From assembly GCA_032160545.1 (NCBI GenBank), contig JAVHVN010000044.1, forward strand, positions 42,769 to 106,768: a stretch of DNA of 64,000 bases, given 5' to 3'. Position numbers and translations under genes: made by a program. This stretch comes from DATGFB01 sp032160545. Lineage in GTDB: Bacteria > Actinomycetota > Actinomycetes > Mycobacteriales > Jatrophihabitantaceae. Of the stretch, positions 29,990 through 38,604 are shown piece after piece. Below the pieces are notes generated by a model. The model was not told the origin of the DNA. It worked only from the letters and a program-made list of their open reading frames with translations, and did not search any database. How positions within the stretch are numbered: position 1 is the first letter of the stretch; each line of letters opens with the position of its first letter.

Positions 29990-31381
29990 ATGCGCGCGCG
30001 ACTGATCGTCCTGCTCACCGTGCTGTCGGCGAGCGCGTTGCTCGCGCTGGGCGTCCCTCTCGGCGCGACGATCCGCGCTTCCTACACCCACGACATGGTC
30101 ATCGACCGGCTCGACGACACGACCCGGCTCGCGGCCGCGGCCGCGCTCGCCGACGCGAACGGCCGGCTGGAGAGTGTGCTCGGCGAGCTGGACCGGTACC
30201 ACTCGATCTACGGGATCGGCGCCCTGGTGCTCGACGGGGTCGGGCGGGTGCGGCTGTCCTCCGCCGACTCGTCGCTGCCTGAGGATGCCGAGAGTGCCCG
30301 ACGGGTCTCCGACGCGCTGGGCGGGCGACGCACCGATCACGTTCCCGCGCAGTGGCCCTGGGATCCGCGCCCGATGGTCGTGGCGGTACCGATCACCCGC
30401 GGCGGTGATGTGGTCGGCGTGATGGTGACCGTCTCCCCCACGGACCGGCTGTCCCATCGCGTTCTGGTGCAGTGGGCCGTGCTCGGCGCGGTGGGGTGCG
30501 CATTGCTCGTCGCGTGCGCCTTCGCCGCCGACCGGCTGGCGCGCTGGGTGCTGCGGCCCGTCCAGGTCCTCGCTCGCGCCACGGACGAGGTGGCGACGGG
30601 GCGGCTGGCCGCTCGGGTGGCGGCCGCTGCCGGGCCGCCGGAACTACGGCGCCTCGCGACGTCGTTCAACACGATGGCCGACTACGTCCAGAGCGCATCG
30701 GAGCACCAGCGCGCGTTCGTCGCCGATGCCTCCCACCAGCTGCGCAATCCGCTCGCGGCGTTGCTGATCAGGCTCGACGACGTCGCGGACCGCGCCGGTC
30801 CGGGGCTGGAGAACGACGCCCGACGCGCCATGGACGAGGGCAAGCGGCTCGCCGGCATCCTCGAGCGGCTGCTGGAACTCGCCAGATCGGAGCAGTCGGC
30901 CGCCGAGATCGCCACACAGCCGGTCGAGCCGGTCGTGGCGGAGCGGGTCTCGGCGTGGTCGCCCATCGCGAGGTCGCGTCGAATCTCGATGCACGTCGAG
31001 CAGCAGCCCGGCCTGCGTGCGTCGATGGACGCGATCGCGGTCGCCGGCGCGCTCGACGTCCTGCTCGACAATGCGCTGAAGTTCTCGCCGGAGTCGAGCC
31101 GCATCACTGTGACTACGGCCAGGACCGCCGGGCAGGTCGTCATCTCGGTCCGCGACGAGGGCCCCGGCCTCACGCCTGACGAGCTGCCTCGTGCGGGCGA
31201 CCGGTTCTGGCGCAGCCGCACCCAGCAGAACGTCGCGGGGTACGGCCTCGGTCTGAGCATCGCGAGAGCACTGCTCGAACCCGGTCAAGGGCGGCTGGAG
31301 ATCGTCGCCCCCGAGCGCGGTGGCCTCGACGTCCGGCTGGTGTTGCCCGCCGTCACCGCTTCGAATGCCGGTACCAGCTGA
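29990..31381 (+). CDS. Sensor histidine kinase, candidate GluK
   Basis: Membrane histidine kinase of 463 aa. An N-terminal segment (4-26) and a second (about 160-180) flank an extracytoplasmic domain of roughly 130 aa. A HAMP region (about 185-235), the H box DASHQLRNPLAAL with H249, the N box DNALKFSPE with N361 and a glycine-rich ATP lid (GYGLGLSIA) follow. The HAMP and extracellular loop carry no known ligand fold that I recognise. The ATG follows GGACACGGGG. It ends in a 29-bp overlap with the convergent TAXI binding-protein gene. Confidence 0.88.
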   Translation: MRARLIVLLTVLSASALLALGVPLGATIRASYTHDMVIDRLDDTTRLAAAAALADANGRLESVLGELDRYHSIYGIGALVLDGVGRVRLSSADSSLPEDAESARRVSDALGGRRTDHVPAQWPWDPRPMVVAVPITRGGDVVGVMVTVSPTDRLSHRVLVQWAVLGAVGCALLVACAFAADRLARWVLRPVQVLARATDEVATGRLAARVAAAAGPPELRRLATSFNTMADYVQSASEHQRAFVADASHQLRNPLAALLIRLDDVADRAGPGLENDARRAMDEGKRLAGILERLLELARSEQSAAEIATQPVEPVVAERVSAWSPIARSRRISMHVEQQPGLRASMDAIAVAGALDVLLDNALKFSPESSRITVTTARTAGQVVISVRDEGPGLTPDELPRAGDRFWRSRTQQNVAGYGLGLSIARALLEPGQGRLEIVAPERGGLDVRLVLPAVTASNAGTS

Positions 31382-32330
31382 CGGCACCGGGATGCAGCGG
31401 AAGCGGACCCGTATCGATGGCACTGCCCTTGTTCATTGCGTTGACCGCAGGCACCACCTGCGCGATGGCCGGCTGGTAGCGGAACAGCGTGTCGGTGAGG
31501 AACTCGACGATGTCATCGCGCACCGCCCGGCCACACACGATGACGTTCGCGACGGCGATGGTGTCGAGGGCGCGCGTGTCACCGTAGCTGCCCGCCGGAA
31601 TCGTGGCCGCGCGGTAGAGCTGCCCGTAGTCGGCACTCATCGCGTCGACGAATGCCCCGAGCGGGACGAGTTCGGCGCGCCCGCTACTCACCAACTGGGC
31701 AACCGCCGGAGTGGGCACCCCACCGGACCAGAAGAACCCGTCGATCCGCCCGGCCGTGAGCGCGGCAACCGAGTCGTCGAACCCCAGCGCGAGCGTGTGC
31801 ACGGCCGCCTCGGGGATGCGCGCAACCCGGAGCAGGCGGCTGGAGATCAGCCGGACGCCCGACCCGTCCGCACCCAGCGAGAGGCTTCGGCCGCGGATGT
31901 CGGCCAGTGCCGAGATGCCGCTGTCGGCGCGCACCACGAGCTGGACGTAGCCGTCATAGACGCGGGCGACCGCCGCGATGTCTTCCGGTCGGTAGAAGGG
32001 CCGCTCCCCGGCAACTGCCAGGGCGGCGGCGTCACCTGCCGCGATGCCGCAGTCGGCCGTGCCGCCGGCGACTCGTTCCAGGTTCTGCACCGACCCGTCA
32101 CTCGCCTCGACGGTGACTGTGAGGTGGCGGTCCCGCGCACGTAGATGTGCGGCCAGCTGGTCGAGGAAGGCGTAGTACACGCCGCGCGTCGCGCCCGCCG
32201 TCAGCCGTAGCGCACCCGAGGGGGGCCGCCCGGCCGTACCCGCGGCGAGGTAGACGGTGCCGATGACGGCTGACAGCACCAGGAGTAGCGCCGCCGGCCC
32301 GCAGGCACGTCGCAGCGGGCCGCGATTCAT
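31353..32330 (-). CDS. TAXI-family extracytoplasmic solute-binding protein
   Basis: A 325-aa periplasmic-type binding protein of the TRAP-associated TAXI family. The N-terminal hydrophobic segment (about 10-30) is a signal peptide or anchor. The motif LTAGATRGVYYAFLDQLAA and the repeated DCGIAAGDAAALAV, GRSLSLGADGSG and AVHTLALGFDDSVAALTAG segments match TAXI proteins. TRAP membrane subunits are not adjacent in the window, so the partner is unknown. It lies tail to tail with the histidine kinase, overlapping by 29 bp, and may help the kinase to sense a ligand (inference). Confidence 0.82.
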   Translation of the reverse strand: MNRGPLRRACGPAALLLVLSAVIGTVYLAAGTAGRPPSGALRLTAGATRGVYYAFLDQLAAHLRARDRHLTVTVEASDGSVQNLERVAGGTADCGIAAGDAAALAVAGERPFYRPEDIAAVARVYDGYVQLVVRADSGISALADIRGRSLSLGADGSGVRLISSRLLRVARIPEAAVHTLALGFDDSVAALTAGRIDGFFWSGGVPTPAVAQLVSSGRAELVPLGAFVDAMSADYGQLYRAATIPAGSYGDTRALDTIAVANVIVCGRAVRDDIVEFLTDTLFRYQPAIAQVVPAVNAMNKGSAIDTGPLPLHPGAVSWYRHSKR

Positions 32331-32356
32331 ATGATGAGTCTAGGCACCCATCGCGC

Positions 32357-33082
32357 TCACCGGTGATACGTCAGTGCCCCTGCCGTCAGGCTGATCGAGA
32401 CTCCGCCGGCGCCTGGCTGGACGCTGCGGACGTGCACCCCGAACGGCAGACCGCTCAGCGGGACGGACTGGCCGAACAGCTTCGCGAAGTAGCTCGTCGC
32501 CGCCGCGGGCACCGCCTGCCCGCCTACCGTCACCTGCGGGTCCACGAAGGTGAGTGAGTCTCCTGAAACCCGCAGGGCTGCGGTCGCGGTCGCCTCGACA
32601 GGCAGGCCGGGGACCACGTCCGCACCGACCGCGAGCCGCACCCGGCCGTTCCCGGCATAGGCCGCCGTGGCACCGAGGGTCTGGGACAGGTCACCGTAGG
32701 TGACCAGCGCCGTGGCGGTGCTGGATCGGGAGGTGCCGCCGGAGAAGTCACGGTTCACGTGCACCTGGTGCAGAGTCACGTCGAGACGGGACACCCTCAG
32801 CCGGACTCCGTTGCTGCTCAGCGTGATGTCGCGGGCGGTGACCTTGATCCGCCCGAAATTGCTGCTCACCGCCTGGGTGAGGAACGGGAAACCCTCGATC
32901 GTGACATCGGGACGTTCGCTGAGGTGCTCCGAGTGTTGCAGGGCGGTGGCGGCGGTGCGCCCGGCGATGGCTGCGCCGGCGCGGTCGGCAACAAGCAGCA
33001 GGACCAGCAGCACGAGCAGGGCGATAAGCACGCCGCGCCAGCGCCGGTGGCTGCGCCGGCGCACCGGTGATGACGTTGTCAC
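32357..33082 (-). CDS. DUF2993 (LmeA-like) membrane-anchored protein
   Basis: A 241-aa protein with a basic N-terminus and a single hydrophobic segment at about residues 17-36, then an extracytoplasmic beta-rich domain. FPFLTQAVSSNFGRIKVTARD and YFAKLFGQSVPLSGLPFGV match DUF2993. A mycobacterial relative, LmeA, is needed for phosphatidylinositol mannoside maturation; the function here is unknown. The start is uncertain: GTG at 33082 follows GGAGG directly with no spacing, and a second GTG at 33064 is better spaced. It diverges from the AlkZ-like gene across 46 bp. Confidence 0.78.
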   Translation of the reverse strand: MTTSSPVRRRSHRRWRGVLIALLVLLVLLLVADRAGAAIAGRTAATALQHSEHLSERPDVTIEGFPFLTQAVSSNFGRIKVTARDITLSSNGVRLRVSRLDVTLHQVHVNRDFSGGTSRSSTATALVTYGDLSQTLGATAAYAGNGRVRLAVGADVVPGLPVEATATAALRVSGDSLTFVDPQVTVGGQAVPAAATSYFAKLFGQSVPLSGLPFGVHVRSVQPGAGGVSISLTAGALTYHR

Positions 33083-33128
33083 CCTCCGATAATGCCCGGC
33101 CGTCCGGCCCGGTCGGCACAATGCCCTC

Positions 33129-34214
33129 GTGGTCTCAGCAATTCACCCAGTCACAGCAGAGCGGATCGCTCGGCACGGGTTCGTCGACCGCGCCGCGGCC
33201 GACACCGCTGCCGGGGCTCGGCGCACGACGGCGATCCAGGCCCAGGACCCGATCCAGTCGCGGTTGGGCATCCGCTCGCGGTCGGCCGCTGCAACCGAGA
33301 TCGACGTCCTGGCGGCCATCGAGCCCGACCGCACGGTCGTTCGCACCTGGCTGATGCGGGCGACCATCCATCTGGTCGCCGCCGATGACGTGCGCTGGCT
33401 GACGCACGCCGTGGGACCGTCGTTCGCCCGCCGGTTCCGCAAGCGGTGGCTCGACATCGGGTTGACTCCCGAGGTGCTCGCCCGCACGGTCGACGCGATG
33501 CCCGACGTCCTGGCCAACGGCCCGCGCACCCGGCGCGAGATCGTCGAGGGCCTGGAGAACAGCGGCGTCTCGTTCGACATGACCGATCCGCAGGCCCCGA
33601 CCCACGTCCTCGCGCATGCGTCAGGCCTCGGACTGCTCTGCCGCGGTCCGGAGCGAGGACGCGACAGCACCTTCGTGTTGCTGGATGACTGGCTGCCCCG
33701 CGCCGCGGCCGGCCCGCGCGGCGACGACGCCCTGGCCGAACTCGCCAGGCGCTACTTCGCGGCCTTCTCCCCCGCCACGGTCGCGGACTTCGCCACGTGG
33801 TCGGGACTGCCCTCCGCCCGCGCCGTGCAGCTGATCCGCGACGAACTGGAGCCAGCCGATGTCGGTGGCCGGCCGGGCTTCCGCGCCAAGCAGGGGGGCG
33901 AGGCGGCCCCGGCCACCGACTGCGTGCGACTGGTGGCGGGCTTCGACAACTACCTGGTCGGCTACCGGCACCGCGAGCTGCTGATCGCCGACGAGCACCG
34001 CGCGGCGGTGTACGTGGGCGGCGTGATCAAGCCGACGGTGCTCGTCGACGGGCGCATCGTCGCGACGTGGCGGCTGAGCCGCTCGCAGGAGGCCGCGACC
34101 GTGACGGTCCTGCCGCTCGTGCCACTCGCCGGGGCGGTGCGCGACGCGATCGCCGAAGAGGTGGCCGACCTCGGCCGCTTCGTCGCGCAACCTGCCCGCC
34201 TCTCGATCGGGTGA
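33129..34214 (+). CDS. AlkZ-like (HTH_42) DNA glycosylase
   Basis: Winged-helix protein of 361 aa of the HTH_42 superfamily. The N-terminal segment reads TTAIQAQDPIQSRLG, with Q37-A-Q39. A Q-x-Q motif at this position is the catalytic motif of AlkZ-type glycosylases, which open interstrand crosslinks and bulky alkyl adducts; E. coli YcaQ has Q-x-D. WLMRATIHLV and GYRHRELLIADEHR are further family marks. A GTG start at 33129 gives MVSAIHPVTAERIARHG. It is convergent with uvrB with only two bases between the stops, a suggestive repair neighbourhood. Substrate is unknown. Confidence 0.8.
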   Translation: MVSAIHPVTAERIARHGFVDRAAADTAAGARRTTAIQAQDPIQSRLGIRSRSAAATEIDVLAAIEPDRTVVRTWLMRATIHLVAADDVRWLTHAVGPSFARRFRKRWLDIGLTPEVLARTVDAMPDVLANGPRTRREIVEGLENSGVSFDMTDPQAPTHVLAHASGLGLLCRGPERGRDSTFVLLDDWLPRAAAGPRGDDALAELARRYFAAFSPATVADFATWSGLPSARAVQLIRDELEPADVGGRPGFRAKQGGEAAPATDCVRLVAGFDNYLVGYRHRELLIADEHRAAVYVGGVIKPTVLVDGRIVATWRLSRSQEAATVTVLPLVPLAGAVRDAIAEEVADLGRFVAQPARLSIG

Positions 34215-34216
34215 GC

Positions 34217-36367
34217 TCAGCGCCCCACGCCGGCGGCGTCCATGCCCCGCAATTCCTTCTTCAGCTCGGTGATCTCGTCGCGCAGCCGCGCCGCGACCTC
34301 GAACTGCAGCTCGCGGGCAGCCCCCATCATCTGGTCGTTGAGCTGCTGGATCAGGTCCGCGAGCTCGGCCCGCGGCATGCTGCTGACGTCCAGGCCGCCG
34401 CGGGCGTGGGCCCCGACACCCACTACGCCGGGCGAGACGCCACGGCCGCCGCGGCCCGGCACTGCCGACTTGCCGCGCGACTGCGACCGGCCCGAGCCGC
34501 CGATGCTGGTGAGCATCTCGTCGGTGTCGGCGGCCTCGCGCGACAGCATGTCGGTGATGTCGGCGATCCGCTTGCGCAGCGGCTGCGGGTCGATGCCGTG
34601 CTCGACGTTGTACGCGACCTGCTTCTCGCGGCGGCGGTTCGTCTCGTCGATGGCCTTGTGCATCGACGGCGTGACGCTGTCGGCGTACATGTGCACCTGA
34701 CCGGACACGTTGCGAGCCGCGCGCCCGATCGTCTGGATCAGCGAGGTGCCCGAACGCAGGAAACCTTCCTTGTCGGCGTCGAGGATCGACACGAGCGACA
34801 CCTCGGGCAGGTCGAGGCCCTCGCGGAGCAGGTTGATGCCGACGAGCACGTCGAACTCGCCCAGGCGTAGCTCGCGAAGCAACTCGACCCGGCGCAGCGT
34901 GTCGACCTCGGAGTGCAGGTACCGCACCCGGATGCCCAGTTCGAGCAGGTAGTCGGTGAGGTCCTCTGACATCTTCTTCGTGAGGGTGGTGACCAGGACC
35001 CGTTCGTTGCGATCGGCCCGTTCGCGGATCTCGTGCACGAGGTCGTCGATCTGGCCCTTGGTGGGCTTGACGACCACCTCGGGGTCGATCAGCCCCGTCG
35101 GGCGGATGACCTGCTCGACGAACTCGCCGCCGGTGCGGCCCAGCTCGTAGGAACCCGGCGTGGCCGAGAGGTAGACGGTCTGGCCGATGCGTTCGACGAA
35201 TTCCTCGAACTTCAGTGGCCTGTTGTCCATCGCCGACGGCAGCCGGAAGCCGTGCTCGACCAGGGTGCGCTTGCGAGACATGTCACCCTCGTACATGCCG
35301 CCGGTCTGCGGGATCGTGTTGTGCGACTCGTCGACGACGAGCAGGAAGTCCTCGGGGAAGTAGTCGAGCAGGCAGTTCGGCGCGCTGCCCCGCTCGCGGC
35401 CGTCGATGTGCAGCGAGTAGTTCTCGATCCCCGAGCAGAAGCCGACCTGCCGCATCATCTCGATGTCGTAGCTCGTACGCATGCGCAGCCGCTGGGCCTC
35501 GAGCAGCTTGTTCTGCGCCTCCAGCTCGGCCAGCCGCTGCTCGAGTTCCTTCTCGATGCCGCGGATGGCTCGCTCCATCCGCTCAGGGCCGGCGGCGTAG
35601 TGCGTGGCCGGGAACACGAACACTTCCTCGACCTCGCGGACGACCTCGCCGGTGAGCGGGTGCAGGTAGTACAGCCGCTCGATCTCGTCGCCGAACATCT
35701 CGACCCGGATCGCCAGCTCTTCATAGACCGGGAAGATCTCGACGGTGTCGCCGCGCACCCGGAAGGTGCCGCGGGTGAAGGACAGGTCGTTGCGCGCGTA
35801 CTGGACGTCGACGAGGTTGCGCAGGATGCGGTCCCGCTCGATGTGCTGGCCGATGCGCAACCGGACGGAGCGGTCGACGTACTCCTGCGGGGTGCCCAAG
35901 CCGTAGATGCACGAGACGGTGGCCACCACCACGACGTCGCGCCGGGTGAGCAGCGACATGGTGGCCGAGTGCCGCAGCCGCTCGACCTCGGAGTTGATCG
36001 AGCTGTCCTTCTCGATGTAGGTGTCGGTCTGCGGGACGTACGCCTCGGGCTGGTAGTAGTCGTAGTAGCTCACGAAGTACTCGACGGCGTTGTTGGGCAG
36101 CATTTCGCGCAGCTCATTGGCGAGCTGGGCGGCCAGCGTCTTGTTGGGCGCCATGACCAGGGTCGGGCGCTGCAGCCGCTCGATGAGCCAGGCAGCCGTC
36201 GCCGACTTGCCGGTGCCGGTAGCCCCCATGAGGACCACGTTCTTCTCGCCGGCGCGGATCCGGCGCTCGAGCTCGGCGATCGCCGTTGGCTGGTCGCCGG
36301 AGGGTTCGAAGTCGCTGATGACCTCGAACTTGCCGCTGGAGGGGGCGATGTCGGTGCGTACCCGCAT
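34217..36367 (-). CDS. uvrB: Excinuclease ABC subunit B
   Basis: Helicase-like damage verification subunit of UvrABC. At 716 aa it is full length. It has Walker A GATGTGKS (48-55), the beta-hairpin [12 protein letters not shown] near 106-117, DESHNT, the helicase motifs around [14 protein letters not shown] and QTIGRAARN, and a C-terminal UVR motif (near 675-710). The tail before it is Gly/Arg-rich and typical of actinobacterial UvrB. The ATG at 36367 has GGGGG before it. A 30-residue extension to 36457 was rejected because it does not match the family start. The 131-bp gap to glgX holds a GGCAC/GTGCC pair at 36453-36468 and no gene. Confidence 0.97.
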   Translation of the reverse strand: MRVRTDIAPSSGKFEVISDFEPSGDQPTAIAELERRIRAGEKNVVLMGATGTGKSATAAWLIERLQRPTLVMAPNKTLAAQLANELREMLPNNAVEYFVSYYDYYQPEAYVPQTDTYIEKDSSINSEVERLRHSATMSLLTRRDVVVVATVSCIYGLGTPQEYVDRSVRLRIGQHIERDRILRNLVDVQYARNDLSFTRGTFRVRGDTVEIFPVYEELAIRVEMFGDEIERLYYLHPLTGEVVREVEEVFVFPATHYAAGPERMERAIRGIEKELEQRLAELEAQNKLLEAQRLRMRTSYDIEMMRQVGFCSGIENYSLHIDGRERGSAPNCLLDYFPEDFLLVVDESHNTIPQTGGMYEGDMSRKRTLVEHGFRLPSAMDNRPLKFEEFVERIGQTVYLSATPGSYELGRTGGEFVEQVIRPTGLIDPEVVVKPTKGQIDDLVHEIRERADRNERVLVTTLTKKMSEDLTDYLLELGIRVRYLHSEVDTLRRVELLRELRLGEFDVLVGINLLREGLDLPEVSLVSILDADKEGFLRSGTSLIQTIGRAARNVSGQVHMYADSVTPSMHKAIDETNRRREKQVAYNVEHGIDPQPLRKRIADITDMLSREAADTDEMLTSIGGSGRSQSRGKSAVPGRGGRGVSPGVVGVGAHARGGLDVSSMPRAELADLIQQLNDQMMGAARELQFEVAARLRDEITELKKELRGMDAAGVGR

Positions 36368-36498
36368 GCCCCCACGGTACGAGGTCGGTATGACATGCCT
36401 CCTGTCTGTCATTCCGGTGTGCTGGGTAGGAAGTAGCCGGTAACACCGCTCTGGCACGGTGGAGTGCCGGTACCGCCACCGAACAGGGAGACCGAGAC

Positions 36499-38604
36499 AT
36501 GGACATCTGGCCTGGACGCCCGTACCCCCTAGGCGCCACCTACGACGGCTCGGGAACCAACTTCGCCCTCTTCAGCGAGGTCGCCGAGCGCGTCGAGCTG
36601 TGCCTGTTCGACGACGGCACCGAGACGCGGGTCGAACTCCCGGAGGTCGACGGCTTCGTCTGGCACGCCTTCCTGCCCGGAATCGAGCCCGGACAGCGCT
36701 ACGGGTACCGCGTGCATGGTCCGTGGGACCCGGCCAAGGGGCTGCTCTGCAACCCTTCGAAGCTGCTGCTCGACCCTTACGCCAAGGCCATCGACGGCCG
36801 CATCGACTGGGACGAGTCGCTGTTCAGCTACCACTGGGGCGACCCCGACAGCTTCAACGACGAGGACTCCGCGGCGCACATGCCCAAGTGCGTCGTGATC
36901 AACCCGTTCTTCGACTGGGGTGTGGACCGGCCGCCGCAGCACTCGTACGCGCAACTCGTCGTCTACGAGGCCCACGTCAAGGGCATGACCGAGCGGCACC
37001 CGGACATCCCCGAGAACCTCAGGGGCACGTACGCGGGCCTCGCGCATCCCGTCATGATCGATTACCTCAAGGACCTCGGGGCGACGGCGATCGAGCTGAT
37101 GCCGGTGCACCACTTCGCCAACGACGCGACGCTCGTCGACAAGGGGCTGTCCAACTACTGGGGCTACAACAGCGTCGGCTTCCTCGCCCCAGACTTCAAA
37201 TACGCGGCAAGCACCTCGCCCGGCGCCCAGGTGCAGGAGTTCAAGACGATGGTGCGCGCCCTGCACGAGGCGGGCATCGAGGTGATCCTCGACGTCGTCT
37301 ACAACCACACCGCCGAGGGCAACCACCTCGGGCCGACGCTGTCGTTCCGAGGCATCGACAACCCGGCGTACTACCGGCTCGTCGAGGACGACCCGAAGTA
37401 CTACATGGACTACACGGGTACCGGCAACACCCTGAACGTGCGGCACCCCCACACCCTTCAGTTGATCATGGACTCGTTGCGCTACTGGGTCATCGAGATG
37501 CACGTCGACGGCTTCCGGTTCGACCTCGCGGCGACGCTCGCGCGCGAGTTCTACGACGTCGACCGCCTCTCGAGCTTCTTCGAACTCGTGCAGCAGGATC
37601 CGATCGTGAGCCAGGTCAAGCTGATCGCCGAGCCGTGGGACGTCGGGCCGGGCGGGTACCAGGTTGGCAACTTCCCCCCGCAGTGGACCGAGTGGAACGG
37701 CAAGTACCGCGACACCGTCCGCGACTTCTGGCGTGGCGAACCGGCGACCATCGGCGAGTTCGCCGCGCGGATCACCGGCTCGGCCGACCTCTACGAGACG
37801 TCGGGTCGCCGGCCGGTCGCGTCCATCAACTTCGTCACCGCGCACGACGGCTTCACGCTGCGCGACCTGGTGTCGTACAACGAGAAGCACAACGAGGCCA
37901 ACGGTGACGACAACAGCGACGGTGAGAGCCACAACCGTTCGTGGAACTGCGGTGCCGAGGGTCCGAGCGACGACCCAGTCGTCCTCGAACTGCGGGCGCA
38001 GCAGCAGCGCAACTTCATTGCCACCCTGCTGCTCTCGCAGGGCGTGCCGATGATCTCCCACGGTGACGAGATCGGGCGCACCCAACAGGGCAACAACAAC
38101 GGCTACTGCCAGGACAACGCGCTCACCTGGATGAACTGGAGCGACGTCGACGAAGGGTTGCTCCAGTTCACCCGCCGCGTCGCCCGGTTGCGACACGAGC
38201 ACCCGATCTTCCGGCGGCGGCGCTTCTTCGAGGGGCGCCCGGTGCGCCGTCGTGGCAAGGAGACGCTGCCCGACATCGAGTGGTTCACGCCCGAAGGTCG
38301 GGAGATGACCGAGGAGGACTGGGACTCGGGTTTCGGCCGCTCCATCGGCGTGTACCTCAACGGCCTCGGCATCGCCGAACGCGACGGTCGCGGCGAACGG
38401 GTGGTCGATGACTCGTTCCTGCTGTTCTTCAACGCACACGACGACAAGATCGACTTCCGGATGCCGGACGCCAACTACGCCGGGTCGTGGCAGGTCGAGG
38501 TCGACACCCAGATCGGCACCGAACGCGAAGGCACCCTCGTGCAGCCCGCGACGGTCGTCAGTGTCGGGCCCCGCTCGATGATCGTCCTGCGGAGTGCGGG
38601 CTAG
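36499..38604 (+). CDS. glgX: Glycogen debranching enzyme GlgX/TreX
   Basis: Isoamylase-type enzyme that hydrolyses alpha-1,6 branches of glycogen, supplying linear maltodextrins to TreY. The 701-aa protein has an N-terminal CBM48 (about 8-120), a GH13 barrel with VDGFRFDLA (nucleophile D342), IAEPWDVG (acid E378) and VTAHDGFT (D450), and a C-terminal beta domain. The start is ATG with GGGAGA at 36488-36493. The stop is TAG, overlapped by the treY GTG (TAGTG), so the two are translated together. Confidence 0.95.
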   Translation: MDIWPGRPYPLGATYDGSGTNFALFSEVAERVELCLFDDGTETRVELPEVDGFVWHAFLPGIEPGQRYGYRVHGPWDPAKGLLCNPSKLLLDPYAKAIDGRIDWDESLFSYHWGDPDSFNDEDSAAHMPKCVVINPFFDWGVDRPPQHSYAQLVVYEAHVKGMTERHPDIPENLRGTYAGLAHPVMIDYLKDLGATAIELMPVHHFANDATLVDKGLSNYWGYNSVGFLAPDFKYAASTSPGAQVQEFKTMVRALHEAGIEVILDVVYNHTAEGNHLGPTLSFRGIDNPAYYRLVEDDPKYYMDYTGTGNTLNVRHPHTLQLIMDSLRYWVIEMHVDGFRFDLAATLAREFYDVDRLSSFFELVQQDPIVSQVKLIAEPWDVGPGGYQVGNFPPQWTEWNGKYRDTVRDFWRGEPATIGEFAARITGSADLYETSGRRPVASINFVTAHDGFTLRDLVSYNEKHNEANGDDNSDGESHNRSWNCGAEGPSDDPVVLELRAQQQRNFIATLLLSQGVPMISHGDEIGRTQQGNNNGYCQDNALTWMNWSDVDEGLLQFTRRVARLRHEHPIFRRRRFFEGRPVRRRGKETLPDIEWFTPEGREMTEEDWDSGFGRSIGVYLNGLGIAERDGRGERVVDDSFLLFFNAHDDKIDFRMPDANYAGSWQVEVDTQIGTEREGTLVQPATVVSVGPRSMIVLRSAG

